DNA of 8,905 nucleotides from contig JALSHX010000262.1 in assembly GCA_026982025.1 (NCBI GenBank), forward strand, positions 1 through 8,905, read 5' to 3'. The stretch is from Aquificaceae bacterium. GTDB taxonomy: Bacteria > Aquificota > Aquificia > Aquificales > Aquificaceae. Position numbers and translations under genes: made by a program. Below, piece by piece: positions 1 through 6,096 of this stretch. The first letter of the stretch is position 1, and the number at the start of each line of letters is the position of its first letter. The notes beneath the pieces were generated by a model. The model did no database searches. It worked only from the letters and a program-made list of their open reading frames with translations, and was not told the DNA's origin.

Positions 1-585
1 CTTGAGGTTGTGACGGCGTGCGAATTCCACAAGGTCGGGCAGGCGAGCCATGGTTCCGTCTTCCTTCATTATTTCGCAAATGACTCCTGCGGGATAAAGG
101 CCCGCCAGCTTTGCAAGGTCAACGGAGGCTTCCGTGTGGCCCGCTCTTTCAAGAACACCTCCCGGACGGGCCTTTAAGGGAAATACATGACCGGGTCTGA
201 TGAAATCCGAAGCACTTGCCTCTGGGCTGAGGGCGAGCCTGATGGTGGTTGCCCTGTCGTGGGCGGAAATGCCCGTTGTCGTTCCGAACCTCGGATGAGC
301 ATCTATTGAGACGCAGAAGTAAGTTCCTTTGGGGTCCGTATTCCTGTGAGCCATGGCATAGAGGTCAAGCTCCTCACACCGCTCCGGGGTGAGGGACAAA
401 CAAATTAAACCCCTCGCGTACTTTGACATAAAGTTAATTGCTTCGGGAGTGACCTTCTCCGCCGCCATTACGAGGTCGCCTTCGTTCTCCCTCCCCGGGT
501 CGTCAACAACTATTACCATTTTCCCTTCTCTGATGTCCTCAACGGCTTCTTCAACGGAGCTAAAGACCTTTTCATGGGAGGTCAT
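1..585 (-). CDS. ribB: 3,4-dihydroxy-2-butanone 4-phosphate synthase (RibB, or N-terminal part of RibBA), 3' end cut off
   Basis: This enzyme converts ribulose 5-phosphate to 3,4-dihydroxy-2-butanone 4-phosphate and formate, giving the four-carbon unit of riboflavin. The 195 visible residues run from the ATG at 585 to the window edge without a stop. Key segments are the acidic catalytic loop [10 protein letters not shown] (28-37), [14 protein letters not shown] (101-114), [15 protein letters not shown] (130-144) and GHTEA (149-153), with Glu171 in the family's C-terminal active-site position. Comparison with E. coli RibB (217 residues) shows only about 20 residues of this domain are missing. 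Whether a GTP cyclohydrolase II domain follows, making it RibBA, cannot be seen. GGAGGTGA lies 9 bases ahead of the ATG, inside the upstream gene's last codons, and the start overlaps its stop (ATGA). Confidence 0.95.
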   Translation of the reverse strand, partial: MTSHEKVFSSVEEAVEDIREGKMVIVVDDPGRENEGDLVMAAEKVTPEAINFMSKYARGLICLSLTPERCEELDLYAMAHRNTDPKGTYFCVSIDAHPRFGTTTGISAHDRATTIRLALSPEASASDFIRPGHVFPLKARPGGVLERAGHTEASVDLAKLAGLYPAGVICEIMKEDGTMARLPDLVEFARRHNLK

Positions 586-803
586 TCTTTTCTCTCACCT
601 CCAGTCAATTTATTCAATGTACCAACGACCGCGTTGATCCCCCTGTCAATTATGCTTTCCTTATGGGGAGGGTTTTTGACAATTTCCACCTCCCTTCCCA
701 CTATTGAACTTGCGACGGAGTTTATTATGGCAGGACCCCAGTGGGTGTAAACATGGTCAACAGCAAGTAAAATGGCACAGATGTAAATAAACCACCTGAG
801 CAT
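582..803 (-). CDS. Small membrane-anchored protein of unknown function
   Basis: I do not recognise this 73-residue protein. Its N-terminus ([19 protein letters not shown]) is hydrophobic from about residue 4 to 15, with one Arg before it, which suggests a signal anchor or a single membrane segment. The rest is polar, with a short amphipathic stretch ([17 protein letters not shown], 50-66) and a basic-acidic tail GGERKE. There is no lipobox at Cys9. An in-frame TAG lies directly before the ATG, so no longer form exists, and no ribosome site is visible. It may be translated from a leaderless message or by coupling after rpsQ. Its stop overlaps the ribB start (ATGA), and its last codons contain the ribB ribosome site, which supports it being a real translated gene. 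Confidence 0.72.
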   Translation of the reverse strand: MLRWFIYICAILLAVDHVYTHWGPAIINSVASSIVGREVEIVKNPPHKESIIDRGINAVVGTLNKLTGGERKE

Positions 804-812
804 CTAATTAGA

Positions 813-839
813 AATATACCATCAGTTTTTTAAAGTCAA
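813..839 (-). promoter_or_regulatory. Promoter-like sequence ahead of the 73-residue gene and ribB
   Basis: On the minus strand TTGACT (834-839) matches the -35 consensus TTGACA at five of six bases. TATATT (813-818) matches the -10 consensus TATAAT at five of six and is preceded by TGG, the extended -10 form. The spacer is 15 bases, shorter than the ideal 17, which the extended -10 could offset. A start about 7 bases downstream falls within a few bases of the ATG at 803. This is a pattern match only. AT-rich gaps often give such matches by chance, though this lies exactly where the operon changes from ribosomal to riboflavin genes. Confidence 0.45.
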
Positions 840-1111
840 GCGGAAGTCCTTGCCCTCTCAAGGATCCTCACCACCACCCATCTCTTTGTTCTTGAGAGGG
901 GCCTCGTTTCCCTTATTTCAACCCTGTCTCCCACCCTGCACTCGTTCTTTTCGTCGTGGGCGTGGTACTTCTTGCTCTTTACAATGTGCTTTCCGTAGAG
1001 GGGATGAGGGACCCTGCGGTCCACTTTTACAACAACCGTTTTATTCATCTTATCTGAAACCACAATTCCTACGAGGTGCTTCCTCCTCTCGTTCCACTTC
1101 CTTTCAGCCAT
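836..1111 (-). CDS. rpsQ: 30S ribosomal protein S17
   Basis: S17 is a primary 16S rRNA-binding protein with an OB fold. It has 91 residues, slightly above the E. coli 84. Diagnostic segments are [22 protein letters not shown] at about 11-32 (read as [10 protein letters not shown] then [12 protein letters not shown]), [19 protein letters not shown] and the C-terminal [20 protein letters not shown]. The ATG lies inside the end of rpmC, with GGAGG 9 bases ahead. It is the last ribosomal gene here. In most bacteria rplN (L14) follows, but instead a 32-base gap leads to an unrelated small gene. Its TGA stop overlaps a promoter-like -35 box. Confidence 0.96.
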   Translation of the reverse strand: MAERKWNERRKHLVGIVVSDKMNKTVVVKVDRRVPHPLYGKHIVKSKKYHAHDEKNECRVGDRVEIRETRPLSRTKRWVVVRILERARTSA

Positions 1112-1313
1112 CCTTCTTCTCCTCCGAAAGCTCCTTTTCCCTGAGGACGGTAAGAACCCTTGCGATCTGCCTCCGAGTATTTCTTATCTTCATTGGGTCC
1201 TCCAAACCGGAGATTTTTTGCTGAAACCTCAGCTTGAGGAGGTCCATTTTTAGCTCGTCAACCTTTTTCCTCAGCTCTTCCACCTTGAGCTTCCTCAACT
1301 CCTTAACCTTCAT
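1104..1313 (-). CDS. rpmC: 50S ribosomal protein L29
   Basis: L29 is a small helical protein beside L23 at the tunnel exit. The 69 residues match the family (about 63-70). The first helix reads [22 protein letters not shown], here quoted in two parts: [10 protein letters not shown] and [12 protein letters not shown]. It is followed by the typical LLKLRFQ and [18 protein letters not shown] segments. GGAGG precedes the ATG by about 9 bases. It overlaps rplP by 4 bases upstream and rpsQ by 8 bases downstream, the longest overlap in the cluster. Confidence 0.95.
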   Translation of the reverse strand: MKVKELRKLKVEELRKKVDELKMDLLKLRFQQKISGLEDPMKIRNTRRQIARVLTVLREKELSEEKKDG

Positions 1314-1732
1314 AGGGTCAACCCTCCGCTTTTGACGAGCCTCGTCTTAATGGGAAGTTTGGCACTTGCAAGGCGGAATGCCTCCTGAGCCACCTCCTCC
1401 GGAACACCGGAAAACTCAAACATAATTCTTCCCGGCTTAACCACCGCTACAAAGCCCTCGGGATCACCCTTTCCTCCTCCCATTCTTACTTCGTTTGGTT
1501 TCTTTGTGTAGGGTTTGTCGGGAAAAACCCTTATCCAGACCTTCGCACCCTTCCTGAGTGCCCTGACAAGCGCAACCCTTACAGCCTCAATCTGACGCTG
1601 GGTTATCCACGCACGGTCAAGAGCCTGAATACCGTACTCGCCGAAGGCGAGTCTGTTTCCTCTCAAAGACTTACCCTTTAGGGTTCCCCTCTGCTGTTTT
1701 CTGAACTTGGTCTTCTTGGGTCCGAGAAACAT
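1310..1732 (-). CDS. rplP: 50S ribosomal protein L16
   Basis: L16 is a late-assembling 50S protein near the A-site tRNA elbow. From the ATG chosen here it has 140 residues, against 136 in E. coli. The N-terminus [12 protein letters not shown] aligns with the family start. Further motifs are the conserved [13 protein letters not shown] and [14 protein letters not shown] segments, the basic glycine-rich VRMGGGKG, and [10 protein letters not shown] near the end. A GTG one codon upstream could also start the frame but is too close to the ribosome site. The stop overlaps the rpmC ATG as ATGA. Confidence 0.96.
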   Translation of the reverse strand: MFLGPKKTKFRKQQRGTLKGKSLRGNRLAFGEYGIQALDRAWITQRQIEAVRVALVRALRKGAKVWIRVFPDKPYTKKPNEVRMGGGKGDPEGFVAVVKPGRIMFEFSGVPEEVAQEAFRLASAKLPIKTRLVKSGGLTL

Positions 1733-2433
1733 CACTTAACCTCCTCGGTCACCGATGCAAGATCCTCCTCAATCTTCTGAAGGATCTCACCCTTTTCCTT
1801 CTCGGGGAGTATGTCTCCCTTGTAAATCCAAACCTTGACGCTTAATATCCCGTACTTGGTGTATGCGGTTGCAAAGCCATAGTCAATGTCCGACCTCAGA
1901 GTCTGAAGAGGCATCCTTCCCACGAGAAACCACTCCTTTCTGGCGAGGTCCGCACCGCCTATTCTTCCCTTAACCTGAATCTTCACTCCCTTTGCTCCTG
2001 CCTTGAGGGCGTTGTCAATTGCACGCTTCATTGCACGCCGGTGAGAGACCCTTCTTTCTATCTGGAGTGCTATGTCCTCGGCAACGAGCTGGGCTTCAAT
2101 TTCTGGAATCCTGACCTCCGTGACAGTTACGGTAACTTCCTTCCCCTGAACCATCCTTTCTATGGTCTTCTTTAAGAGTTCAACTTCCTGACCCTTCCTT
2201 CCGATAATAATCGCCGGTCTTGAAGCGTGGATCCGAATCTTGAGCTTATCAACTATTCTGTCAATCTCAATCTGCTTTATACCTGCAACCCTGTACCTGT
2301 TTTTGATGTAGTCCTTTATTTTGAGATCCTCATGCAGGGTGCTTGCGTACTCTTTCTTGGAGGCAAACCACTTGGAATCCCAGCTTTTTGTGTAGCCGAG
2401 CCTGAACCCGACGGGATGTGTCTTCTGACCCAT
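1732..2433 (-). CDS. rpsC: 30S ribosomal protein S3
   Basis: S3 lies at the mRNA entry channel of the 30S subunit and helps ribosomal helicase activity. It has 233 residues, as in E. coli. The N-terminus [13 protein letters not shown] is the family hallmark. A KH-type RNA-binding domain carries the GxxG-like loop IIIGRKGQE at about 75-83, and the C-terminal domain has [14 protein letters not shown] and [13 protein letters not shown]. The ATG overlaps the rplV stop (TAATG) and follows AAGGAGGAGGA. The TGA stop overlaps the rplP ATG (TGATG). Confidence 0.97.
   Translation of the reverse strand: MGQKTHPVGFRLGYTKSWDSKWFASKKEYASTLHEDLKIKDYIKNRYRVAGIKQIEIDRIVDKLKIRIHASRPAIIIGRKGQEVELLKKTIERMVQGKEVTVTVTEVRIPEIEAQLVAEDIALQIERRVSHRRAMKRAIDNALKAGAKGVKIQVKGRIGGADLARKEWFLVGRMPLQTLRSDIDYGFATAYTKYGILSVKVWIYKGDILPEKEKGEILQKIEEDLASVTEEVK
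1739..1745 (-). promoter_or_regulatory. Shine-Dalgarno sequence that decides the rplP start
   Basis: The minus strand reads AGGAGGT. It is 6 bases from the ATG at 1732 but only 3 bases from the GTG at 1735, one codon upstream. The spacing therefore favours ATG at 1732, which also forms the common TGATG junction with the rpsC stop. Confidence 0.7.
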
Positions 2434-2801
2434 TACTGTTCCTCCTCCTTCTCTTCAAGGACTATGGTGATGTGGGAAAGCCTTTTGCGGATCATCGTTG
2501 CCCTCCCGTGGGCTCTGGGAAGCCACTTCCTGAAAACGGGTCCCCTATCAGCAACAGCCTTTTTGATGTAAAGCCTGTCAAGGTCAAGTCCCTTCTGTTC
2601 CGCATTTGCAATAGCACTCTTGAGAATGTTCTCAGCGATCCTCGCCCCCTTTTTGGGAATCACCTTAAGAATGTAAAGGGCGGTTCCTACATCCTTTCCC
2701 TGAATCTGCCTCAGAACTACCCTCGCTTTAAGCGGGGAAATCCTTGCGTACCTCAGTATCGCTATCGCCTCTTTCTCTCCGTATCCTTCTCTCACAGTCA
2801 T
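2433..2801 (-). CDS. rplV: 50S ribosomal protein L22
   Basis: L22 binds several 23S rRNA domains, and its long beta-hairpin lines the exit tunnel opposite L4. It is 122 residues long, slightly above the E. coli length of 110, with extra residues at both ends, the C-terminal ones acidic (EEKEEEQ). The family's [10 protein letters not shown] segment is at 20-29, and the tunnel hairpin [21 protein letters not shown] falls at 87-107. The ATG follows the rpsS stop by 9 bases, with a modest GAGG site. The TAA stop overlaps the rpsC start as TAATG. Confidence 0.96.
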   Translation of the reverse strand: MTVREGYGEKEAIAILRYARISPLKARVVLRQIQGKDVGTALYILKVIPKKGARIAENILKSAIANAEQKGLDLDRLYIKKAVADRGPVFRKWLPRAHGRATMIRKRLSHITIVLEEKEEEQ

Positions 2802-2810
2802 TTTACTTCC

Positions 2811-3272
2811 TCACTTCTTTTTTACCACCTTGGCGCTCTTCTCGGGGTGACCCCTGAAGGTTCTCGTTGGGGCAAATTCCCCCAGCTTATGACCAACCAT
2901 TTCCTGAGTTATGTAAACTGGGACGAATGTTTTTCCGTTGTGCACCGCTATGGTGTGTCCCACGAATTCGGGAATTATTGTGCTTGATCTTGAGTAGGTT
3001 TTTACCACCTTCCGATCACCCGACTCGTTCATTTGCCTTATCCTTTTCCAGAGTTTGGGGTCAACCCACGCCTTTTTGTCCACCATTTTTCTGAACTCGT
3101 CGTAAACCTCCTCGTACTTTTTTATTCGCCTCTCTATCAGATCACTGTCACCTTTCTTCTGAGCCTCTCTAACCTTCTTGTGAAGCCTGTGAACCTTTTT
3201 ATAGAGGGAGTAAAATCTGTCAAAGTCCTCAATCAGCCTGTTTCTTTTATTCCAGGAACCCCTAAATCCCAT
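2811..3272 (-). CDS. rpsS: 30S ribosomal protein S19 with a long N-terminal extension
   Basis: S19 lies in the head of the 30S subunit, pairs with S13 and contributes to the bridge to the 50S. The product has 153 residues, while most bacterial S19 proteins have about 92. The usual S19 fold begins near residue 67 ([12 protein letters not shown]) and carries the expected [25 protein letters not shown] and [18 protein letters not shown] segments. The first ~62 residues are an extra domain, rich in Lys, Arg and Glu, that looks largely helical. The long start has a strong ribosome site and overlaps the rplB stop as TAATG. Starting at Met63 would give 91 residues but would leave an unusual ~185-base gap with no ribosome site. 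I recall a similarly long S19 in Aquifex, unchecked. Confidence 0.95.
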   Translation of the reverse strand: MGFRGSWNKRNRLIEDFDRFYSLYKKVHRLHKKVREAQKKGDSDLIERRIKKYEEVYDEFRKMVDKKAWVDPKLWKRIRQMNESGDRKVVKTYSRSSTIIPEFVGHTIAVHNGKTFVPVYITQEMVGHKLGEFAPTRTFRGHPEKSAKVVKKK

Positions 3273-4135
3273 TAGAGTGACCTCCCGTCACGCCTGGTGA
3301 TGATAAACCTGTCCGAGTACTTCCTTCCCCTTCTCGTTTTGTAGCCTTTGGTTTTCCATCCCCACGGTGATTCGGGATGCTTACCTTTGGTTCTTCCCTC
3401 TCCTCCGCCGTGGGGGTGATCAACAGGATTCATTGCGGTTCCTCTTGTGTGAGGTCTCCAGCCCAGCCACCTCGCCCTTCCCGCTTTTCCTATCTTAATG
3501 AGCTCGTGCTCCGCCAGACCCACCGTTCCTATTGTTGCCATGCACCTCTCGTGAATCAGCCTCATCTCACCCGAGGGCAGGCGAACCTGAACATAATCTC
3601 CCGTCCTCCCGAGAATCTGGGCGGAGGTTCCTGCAGAGCGAACGAGCTGACCGCCTTTTCCGGGGGTCAGTTCAATGTTGTGGATTACTGTTCCCACAGG
3701 CATAAACTTGAGTGGCATTGCGTTTCCCGGTTTTATCTCCGGAAGATCCTTTCCCGCCGAAGCATCCTCGTAGCTAATTGAAACTACCGTATCACCGACC
3801 CTGAGACCTTCACACCAGAGGATGTACCTCTTTTCCCCGTCCGCGTAGTGAAGGAGGGCTATCCTTGCACTCCTGTAGGGATCGTACTCAATGGAGGCAA
3901 CTCTGGCTGGCACGAGGCTTTTGTCCCTCTTAAAGTCAATAAGCCTGTATCTCTTCTTGTGTCCACCTCCCCTGTGCCTTGATGTTATCTTTCCCTGCTG
4001 GCGGGAACGGCCCTTTGCCCTGTGCCAGTGCACGAGAAGGGACTTCTCGGGCTCAGATTTTGTAATCTCCGCAAAATCGTAAACAACTGCGTGCCTGCTT
4101 GAGTTGGTAACAGGTTTAAGCTTTCTAACTCCCAT
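3272..4135 (-). CDS. rplB: 50S ribosomal protein L2
   Basis: L2 is a highly conserved 50S protein needed for subunit association and for building the peptidyl transferase centre. It has 287 residues, against 273 in E. coli. The extra length is a short insert at about residues 121-133 ([13 protein letters not shown]) and a few residues at the C-terminus. The rRNA-binding core is plain: [11 protein letters not shown] (about 54-64), [16 protein letters not shown] (about 148-163) and [13 protein letters not shown] (235-247), which holds the invariant histidine region. GGAG lies ahead of the ATG at good spacing. The TAA stop overlaps the rpsS start as TAATG. Confidence 0.97.
   Translation of the reverse strand: MGVRKLKPVTNSSRHAVVYDFAEITKSEPEKSLLVHWHRAKGRSRQQGKITSRHRGGGHKKRYRLIDFKRDKSLVPARVASIEYDPYRSARIALLHYADGEKRYILWCEGLRVGDTVVSISYEDASAGKDLPEIKPGNAMPLKFMPVGTVIHNIELTPGKGGQLVRSAGTSAQILGRTGDYVQVRLPSGEMRLIHERCMATIGTVGLAEHELIKIGKAGRARWLGWRPHTRGTAMNPVDHPHGGGEGRTKGKHPESPWGWKTKGYKTRRGRKYSDRFIITRRDGRSL
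3280..3286 (-). promoter_or_regulatory. Shine-Dalgarno sequence that decides the rpsS start
   Basis: The minus strand reads GGGAGGT, 7 bases before the ATG at 3272. The internal ATG at 3086, which would give a normal-length S19, is preceded by GAGTTCAGAAAA and has no comparable site. This supports the long form of S19. Confidence 0.8.
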
Positions 4136-4144
4136 CTTTCACTC

Positions 4145-4453
4145 CTACTGGGCAAAGTTTAAAAGATCTATTGACTCACCCGGCTCAAGGGTAACCACAG
4201 CCTTTTTCCACTTTCTTGTTGTGCCGTACTGCCTTATCCTCCCGAGGATCCTCTTCTTTTTGGGTTTAACTATCATAGTATTGACCTTTTTTACCTTGAC
4301 GCCGAAAAGCTCCTGAATCGCATTCCTGATCTCACCCTTTGAAGCATCAAGGGCTACCTCAAAGGTGTACTTCCCGTGGTCCTCCATCAGCCTGTTGGAC
4401 TTTTCAGTTATGACGGGTTTTATGATGATCTCGTAAGGTCTTCTCTGACTCAT
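4145..4453 (-). CDS. rplW: 50S ribosomal protein L23
   Basis: L23 sits at the exit of the ribosomal tunnel and is the docking site for trigger factor and signal recognition particle. The 102 residues are typical in length. The family N-terminal IIKPVITEKS segment lies at residues 10-19, and the basic loop VKPKKKRILGRIRQYGTTRKWKKA at about 62-85 contacts rRNA. The start overlaps the rplD stop in ATGA and has AGGAGGA 7 bases upstream. It is followed by rplB after 9 bases. Nothing unusual is seen. Confidence 0.96.
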   Translation of the reverse strand: MSQRRPYEIIIKPVITEKSNRLMEDHGKYTFEVALDASKGEIRNAIQELFGVKVKKVNTMIVKPKKKRILGRIRQYGTTRKWKKAVVTLEPGESIDLLNFAQ

Positions 4454-5049
4454 GGGAGGGTCCTCCTGTAGATGTCCTCAAGTCCAGATTTTTGGATTAC
4501 GAGCTGGTCGCTCCACAAAATGTCGTAAACATTCAATCCCTCAACGGGAAGAACCCGAACATTGGGAAGATTCCTGAAGGACCTGTAAATCACCTCATCC
4601 TTCTCCTTAAGGACGATTAGAACCTTCTTCCCATCAAGCTTTTTCTTTTTCAGGAATTCAATAGCCTTTTTGGTCTTTGGTTCATCTCCGATTTTAATTT
4701 CCTCAACGAAGGTTATCGCCTTTTCTTTGGCTTTTGAGGACAGTGCCATTCTGAGGGCGAGCCGTCTGACCTTCTTGGGAAGGCTGTATTCATAGTCCCT
4801 GGGCTTGGGACCGTGAGCAACCGCTCCTCCGACAAGAATGTTGGCACTCCTGTCTCCTCTTCGGGCGTGACCCGTTCCCTTCTGAGGAAGTAGCTTTCTT
4901 CCACTGCACTGAATTTCACCCCTCGTCTTTGTAGAGTGAGTCCCCTGCCGTCTTCTGGCAAGCTGCCACCTGACAACTTCCCAGAGGATGTGGGGCTTAA
5001 CATCAATCCCGAAAACTTCCTTTTTCACCTCAACCTGTCCGATCTTCAT
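4450..5049 (-). CDS. rplD: 50S ribosomal protein L4
   Basis: L4 binds 23S rRNA, and its extended loop lines the narrow part of the peptide exit tunnel. The 199 residues match the family's usual ~200. The tunnel loop spans about residues 40-92 and carries the recognisable QKGTGHARRGD and HGPKPRDY segments. In E. coli L4 also represses the S10 operon by binding its leader. No such leader can be placed here, because the cluster follows tuf directly. The start ATG overlaps the rplC stop in ATGA, with AAGGAG about 11 bases ahead, and the stop overlaps the rplW ATG the same way, so all three are probably translationally coupled. Confidence 0.96.
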   Translation of the reverse strand: MKIGQVEVKKEVFGIDVKPHILWEVVRWQLARRRQGTHSTKTRGEIQCSGRKLLPQKGTGHARRGDRSANILVGGAVAHGPKPRDYEYSLPKKVRRLALRMALSSKAKEKAITFVEEIKIGDEPKTKKAIEFLKKKKLDGKKVLIVLKEKDEVIYRSFRNLPNVRVLPVEGLNVYDILWSDQLVIQKSGLEDIYRRTLP

Positions 5050-5762
5050 CCTTCATCCTCTCCTTTGAGGGAAAGAACCGACTCCACGAGGGGTTTTAAC
5101 CTTTCTTTTTTGAGCTGTTGCTTTTTTCTTTCGCTGATCCTTGACACTTCAATGAAAACCTTTCCTCCGTTGGGACCGGGTACGGAACCTTTGAGAAGGA
5201 TAATGCCTTCATCTGGAAGCACATCCACCACTATTAGGGATTGAACCCTGATCTTCTCCGCTCCCCAGTGTCCCGGCATCTTCTTTCCCTTCCAGACCCT
5301 TCCGGGGTCAGTTCTGTTTCCGATAGCACCCACAGCCCTGTGGTATCTGTGTCCATGGGATTTGGGAAACCCTCCAAAATCCCACCTCTTCATCGCGCCT
5401 GCAAATCCCCTTCCTTTGGAAATTCCGACAACATCAACGAGATCTCCGGGCGAAAGTATTTCGGAAAGATTAAGCTTTTGACCCTCCCTATACTCCGAAG
5501 AATTCTCAACCCGGAACTCCTTTAGCACTCTGAGAGGCTTAACGCCCTTTTTTGAAAAATGACCCAGCTGGGGCTTTGTAAGGTGTTTCTCCTTTGCGGG
5601 AAATGCACCCACCTGAACTGCGGAGTATCCGTCCCTCTCGGGATTTTTAACCTGAACCACATAGTTTTCGGGCACTTGAATGACCGTCACCGGTATCGCG
5701 GTCCCGTCTCCCGCAAATACCCTCGTCATGCCTTTTTTTACACCGATCAACCCTATTCCCAT
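5046..5762 (-). CDS. rplC: 50S ribosomal protein L3
   Basis: L3 is an early-assembling 23S rRNA-binding protein whose long loop reaches toward the peptidyl transferase centre. From the ATG chosen here it has 238 residues, against about 209 in E. coli. The N-terminus MGIGLIGVKKGMTRVF aligns with the family start, which is why I prefer this ATG over the TTG three codons upstream. The central extended loop holds GISKGRGFAGAMKRW and GRVWKGKKMPGHWG. At the position of the methylated Gln150 of E. coli L3 a Thr appears by my alignment. After the usual end of the fold there is a charged, probably helical tail of about 28 residues (ERKKQQLKKERLKP and onward). The stop overlaps the rplD start as ATGA. 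Confidence 0.96.
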   Translation of the reverse strand: MGIGLIGVKKGMTRVFAGDGTAIPVTVIQVPENYVVQVKNPERDGYSAVQVGAFPAKEKHLTKPQLGHFSKKGVKPLRVLKEFRVENSSEYREGQKLNLSEILSPGDLVDVVGISKGRGFAGAMKRWDFGGFPKSHGHRYHRAVGAIGNRTDPGRVWKGKKMPGHWGAEKIRVQSLIVVDVLPDEGIILLKGSVPGPNGGKVFIEVSRISERKKQQLKKERLKPLVESVLSLKGEDEG

Positions 5763-5777
5763 CCTCCTCAACCTCTC
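5763..5777 (-). promoter_or_regulatory. Ambiguous ribosome-binding region at the rplC start
   Basis: The minus strand reads GAGAGG, then TTGA (carrying the rpsJ stop), then GGAGG directly against the ATG at 5762. GAGAGG is 9 bases from that ATG, a workable spacing, while the GGAGG touching the ATG is too close to serve it. An alternative TTG start at 5771 overlaps the rpsJ stop as TTGA and has GAGGTGA about 10 bases ahead. The two starts differ by three residues. Confidence 0.5.
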
Positions 5778-6082
5778 ATCTTCACCTCAACATCAACGCC
5801 GGCAGGGAGGTTTATCTCCATTAGCGCCTCAATTGTTTGAGGTGTTACCCTTGTAATGTCAAGGATCCTTGAGTGTTCCCTTATTTCAAAGTGCTCCCTT
5901 GACTGTTCAAATTTGTGGGGTGAACGAAGAACGCACCACTTCCTGATTCTCGTTGGCATGGGTATAGGTCCTTTCACAACGCCTCCGGTTCTCTTAACAG
6001 TCTCTATGATCTTCTTAACCGATTCGTCAAGAAGCTTGTGGTCGTAAGCTTTGAGCCTTATCCTGATTCTGTCCTGATCCAT
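5768..6082 (-). CDS. rpsJ: 30S ribosomal protein S10 (NusE)
   Basis: S10 is a 30S head protein and, as NusE, also takes part in transcription antitermination with NusB in the bacteria where that has been studied. The 104 residues match the family's usual ~103. The signature SREHFEIR is seen around residues 61-68, with the family's GPIPMPTR segment at about 38-45. The ATG is preceded by a GGAG-type ribosome site that overlaps the tuf stop. The gene heads the S10 cluster but has no long leader, since tuf ends 14 bases upstream. An E. coli-style L4-controlled leader therefore cannot lie directly in front of it. Valine codons are mostly GTT, in contrast to tuf. Confidence 0.97.
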   Translation of the reverse strand: MDQDRIRIRLKAYDHKLLDESVKKIIETVKRTGGVVKGPIPMPTRIRKWCVLRSPHKFEQSREHFEIREHSRILDITRVTPQTIEALMEINLPAGVDVEVKMRG

Positions 6083-6096
6083 AACCTATCTCACTC

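Noticed and set aside
804..835. A rho-independent terminator after rpsQ, suggested by the A/T-rich run.
   Set aside because: No GC-rich inverted repeat precedes the run; the AT-rich bases are better read as a promoter spacer.
2418..2987. A 189-residue open frame on the plus strand opposite rpsC, rplV and rpsS.
   Set aside because: It is antisense to three well-supported ribosomal genes and has no ribosome site or recognisable domain; long antisense frames are common opposite genes with biased codons.
3084..3086. Internal Met63 as the true start of S19, giving 91 residues.
   Set aside because: There is no ribosome site before it and it would leave a ~185-base gap in an otherwise gapless operon; the upstream start has a strong site and a TAATG junction.
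4454..4467. Possible hairpin hiding the rplW ribosome site: GGAG pairs with CTCC just before the ATG.
   Set aside because: The stem is only 4 base pairs with a 4-base loop and does not extend, so it is unlikely to be stable, least of all in a thermophile.
6083..6096. An S10 leader with an L4-binding structure ahead of rpsJ.
   Set aside because: Only 14 bases separate tuf from rpsJ, too few for such a leader.
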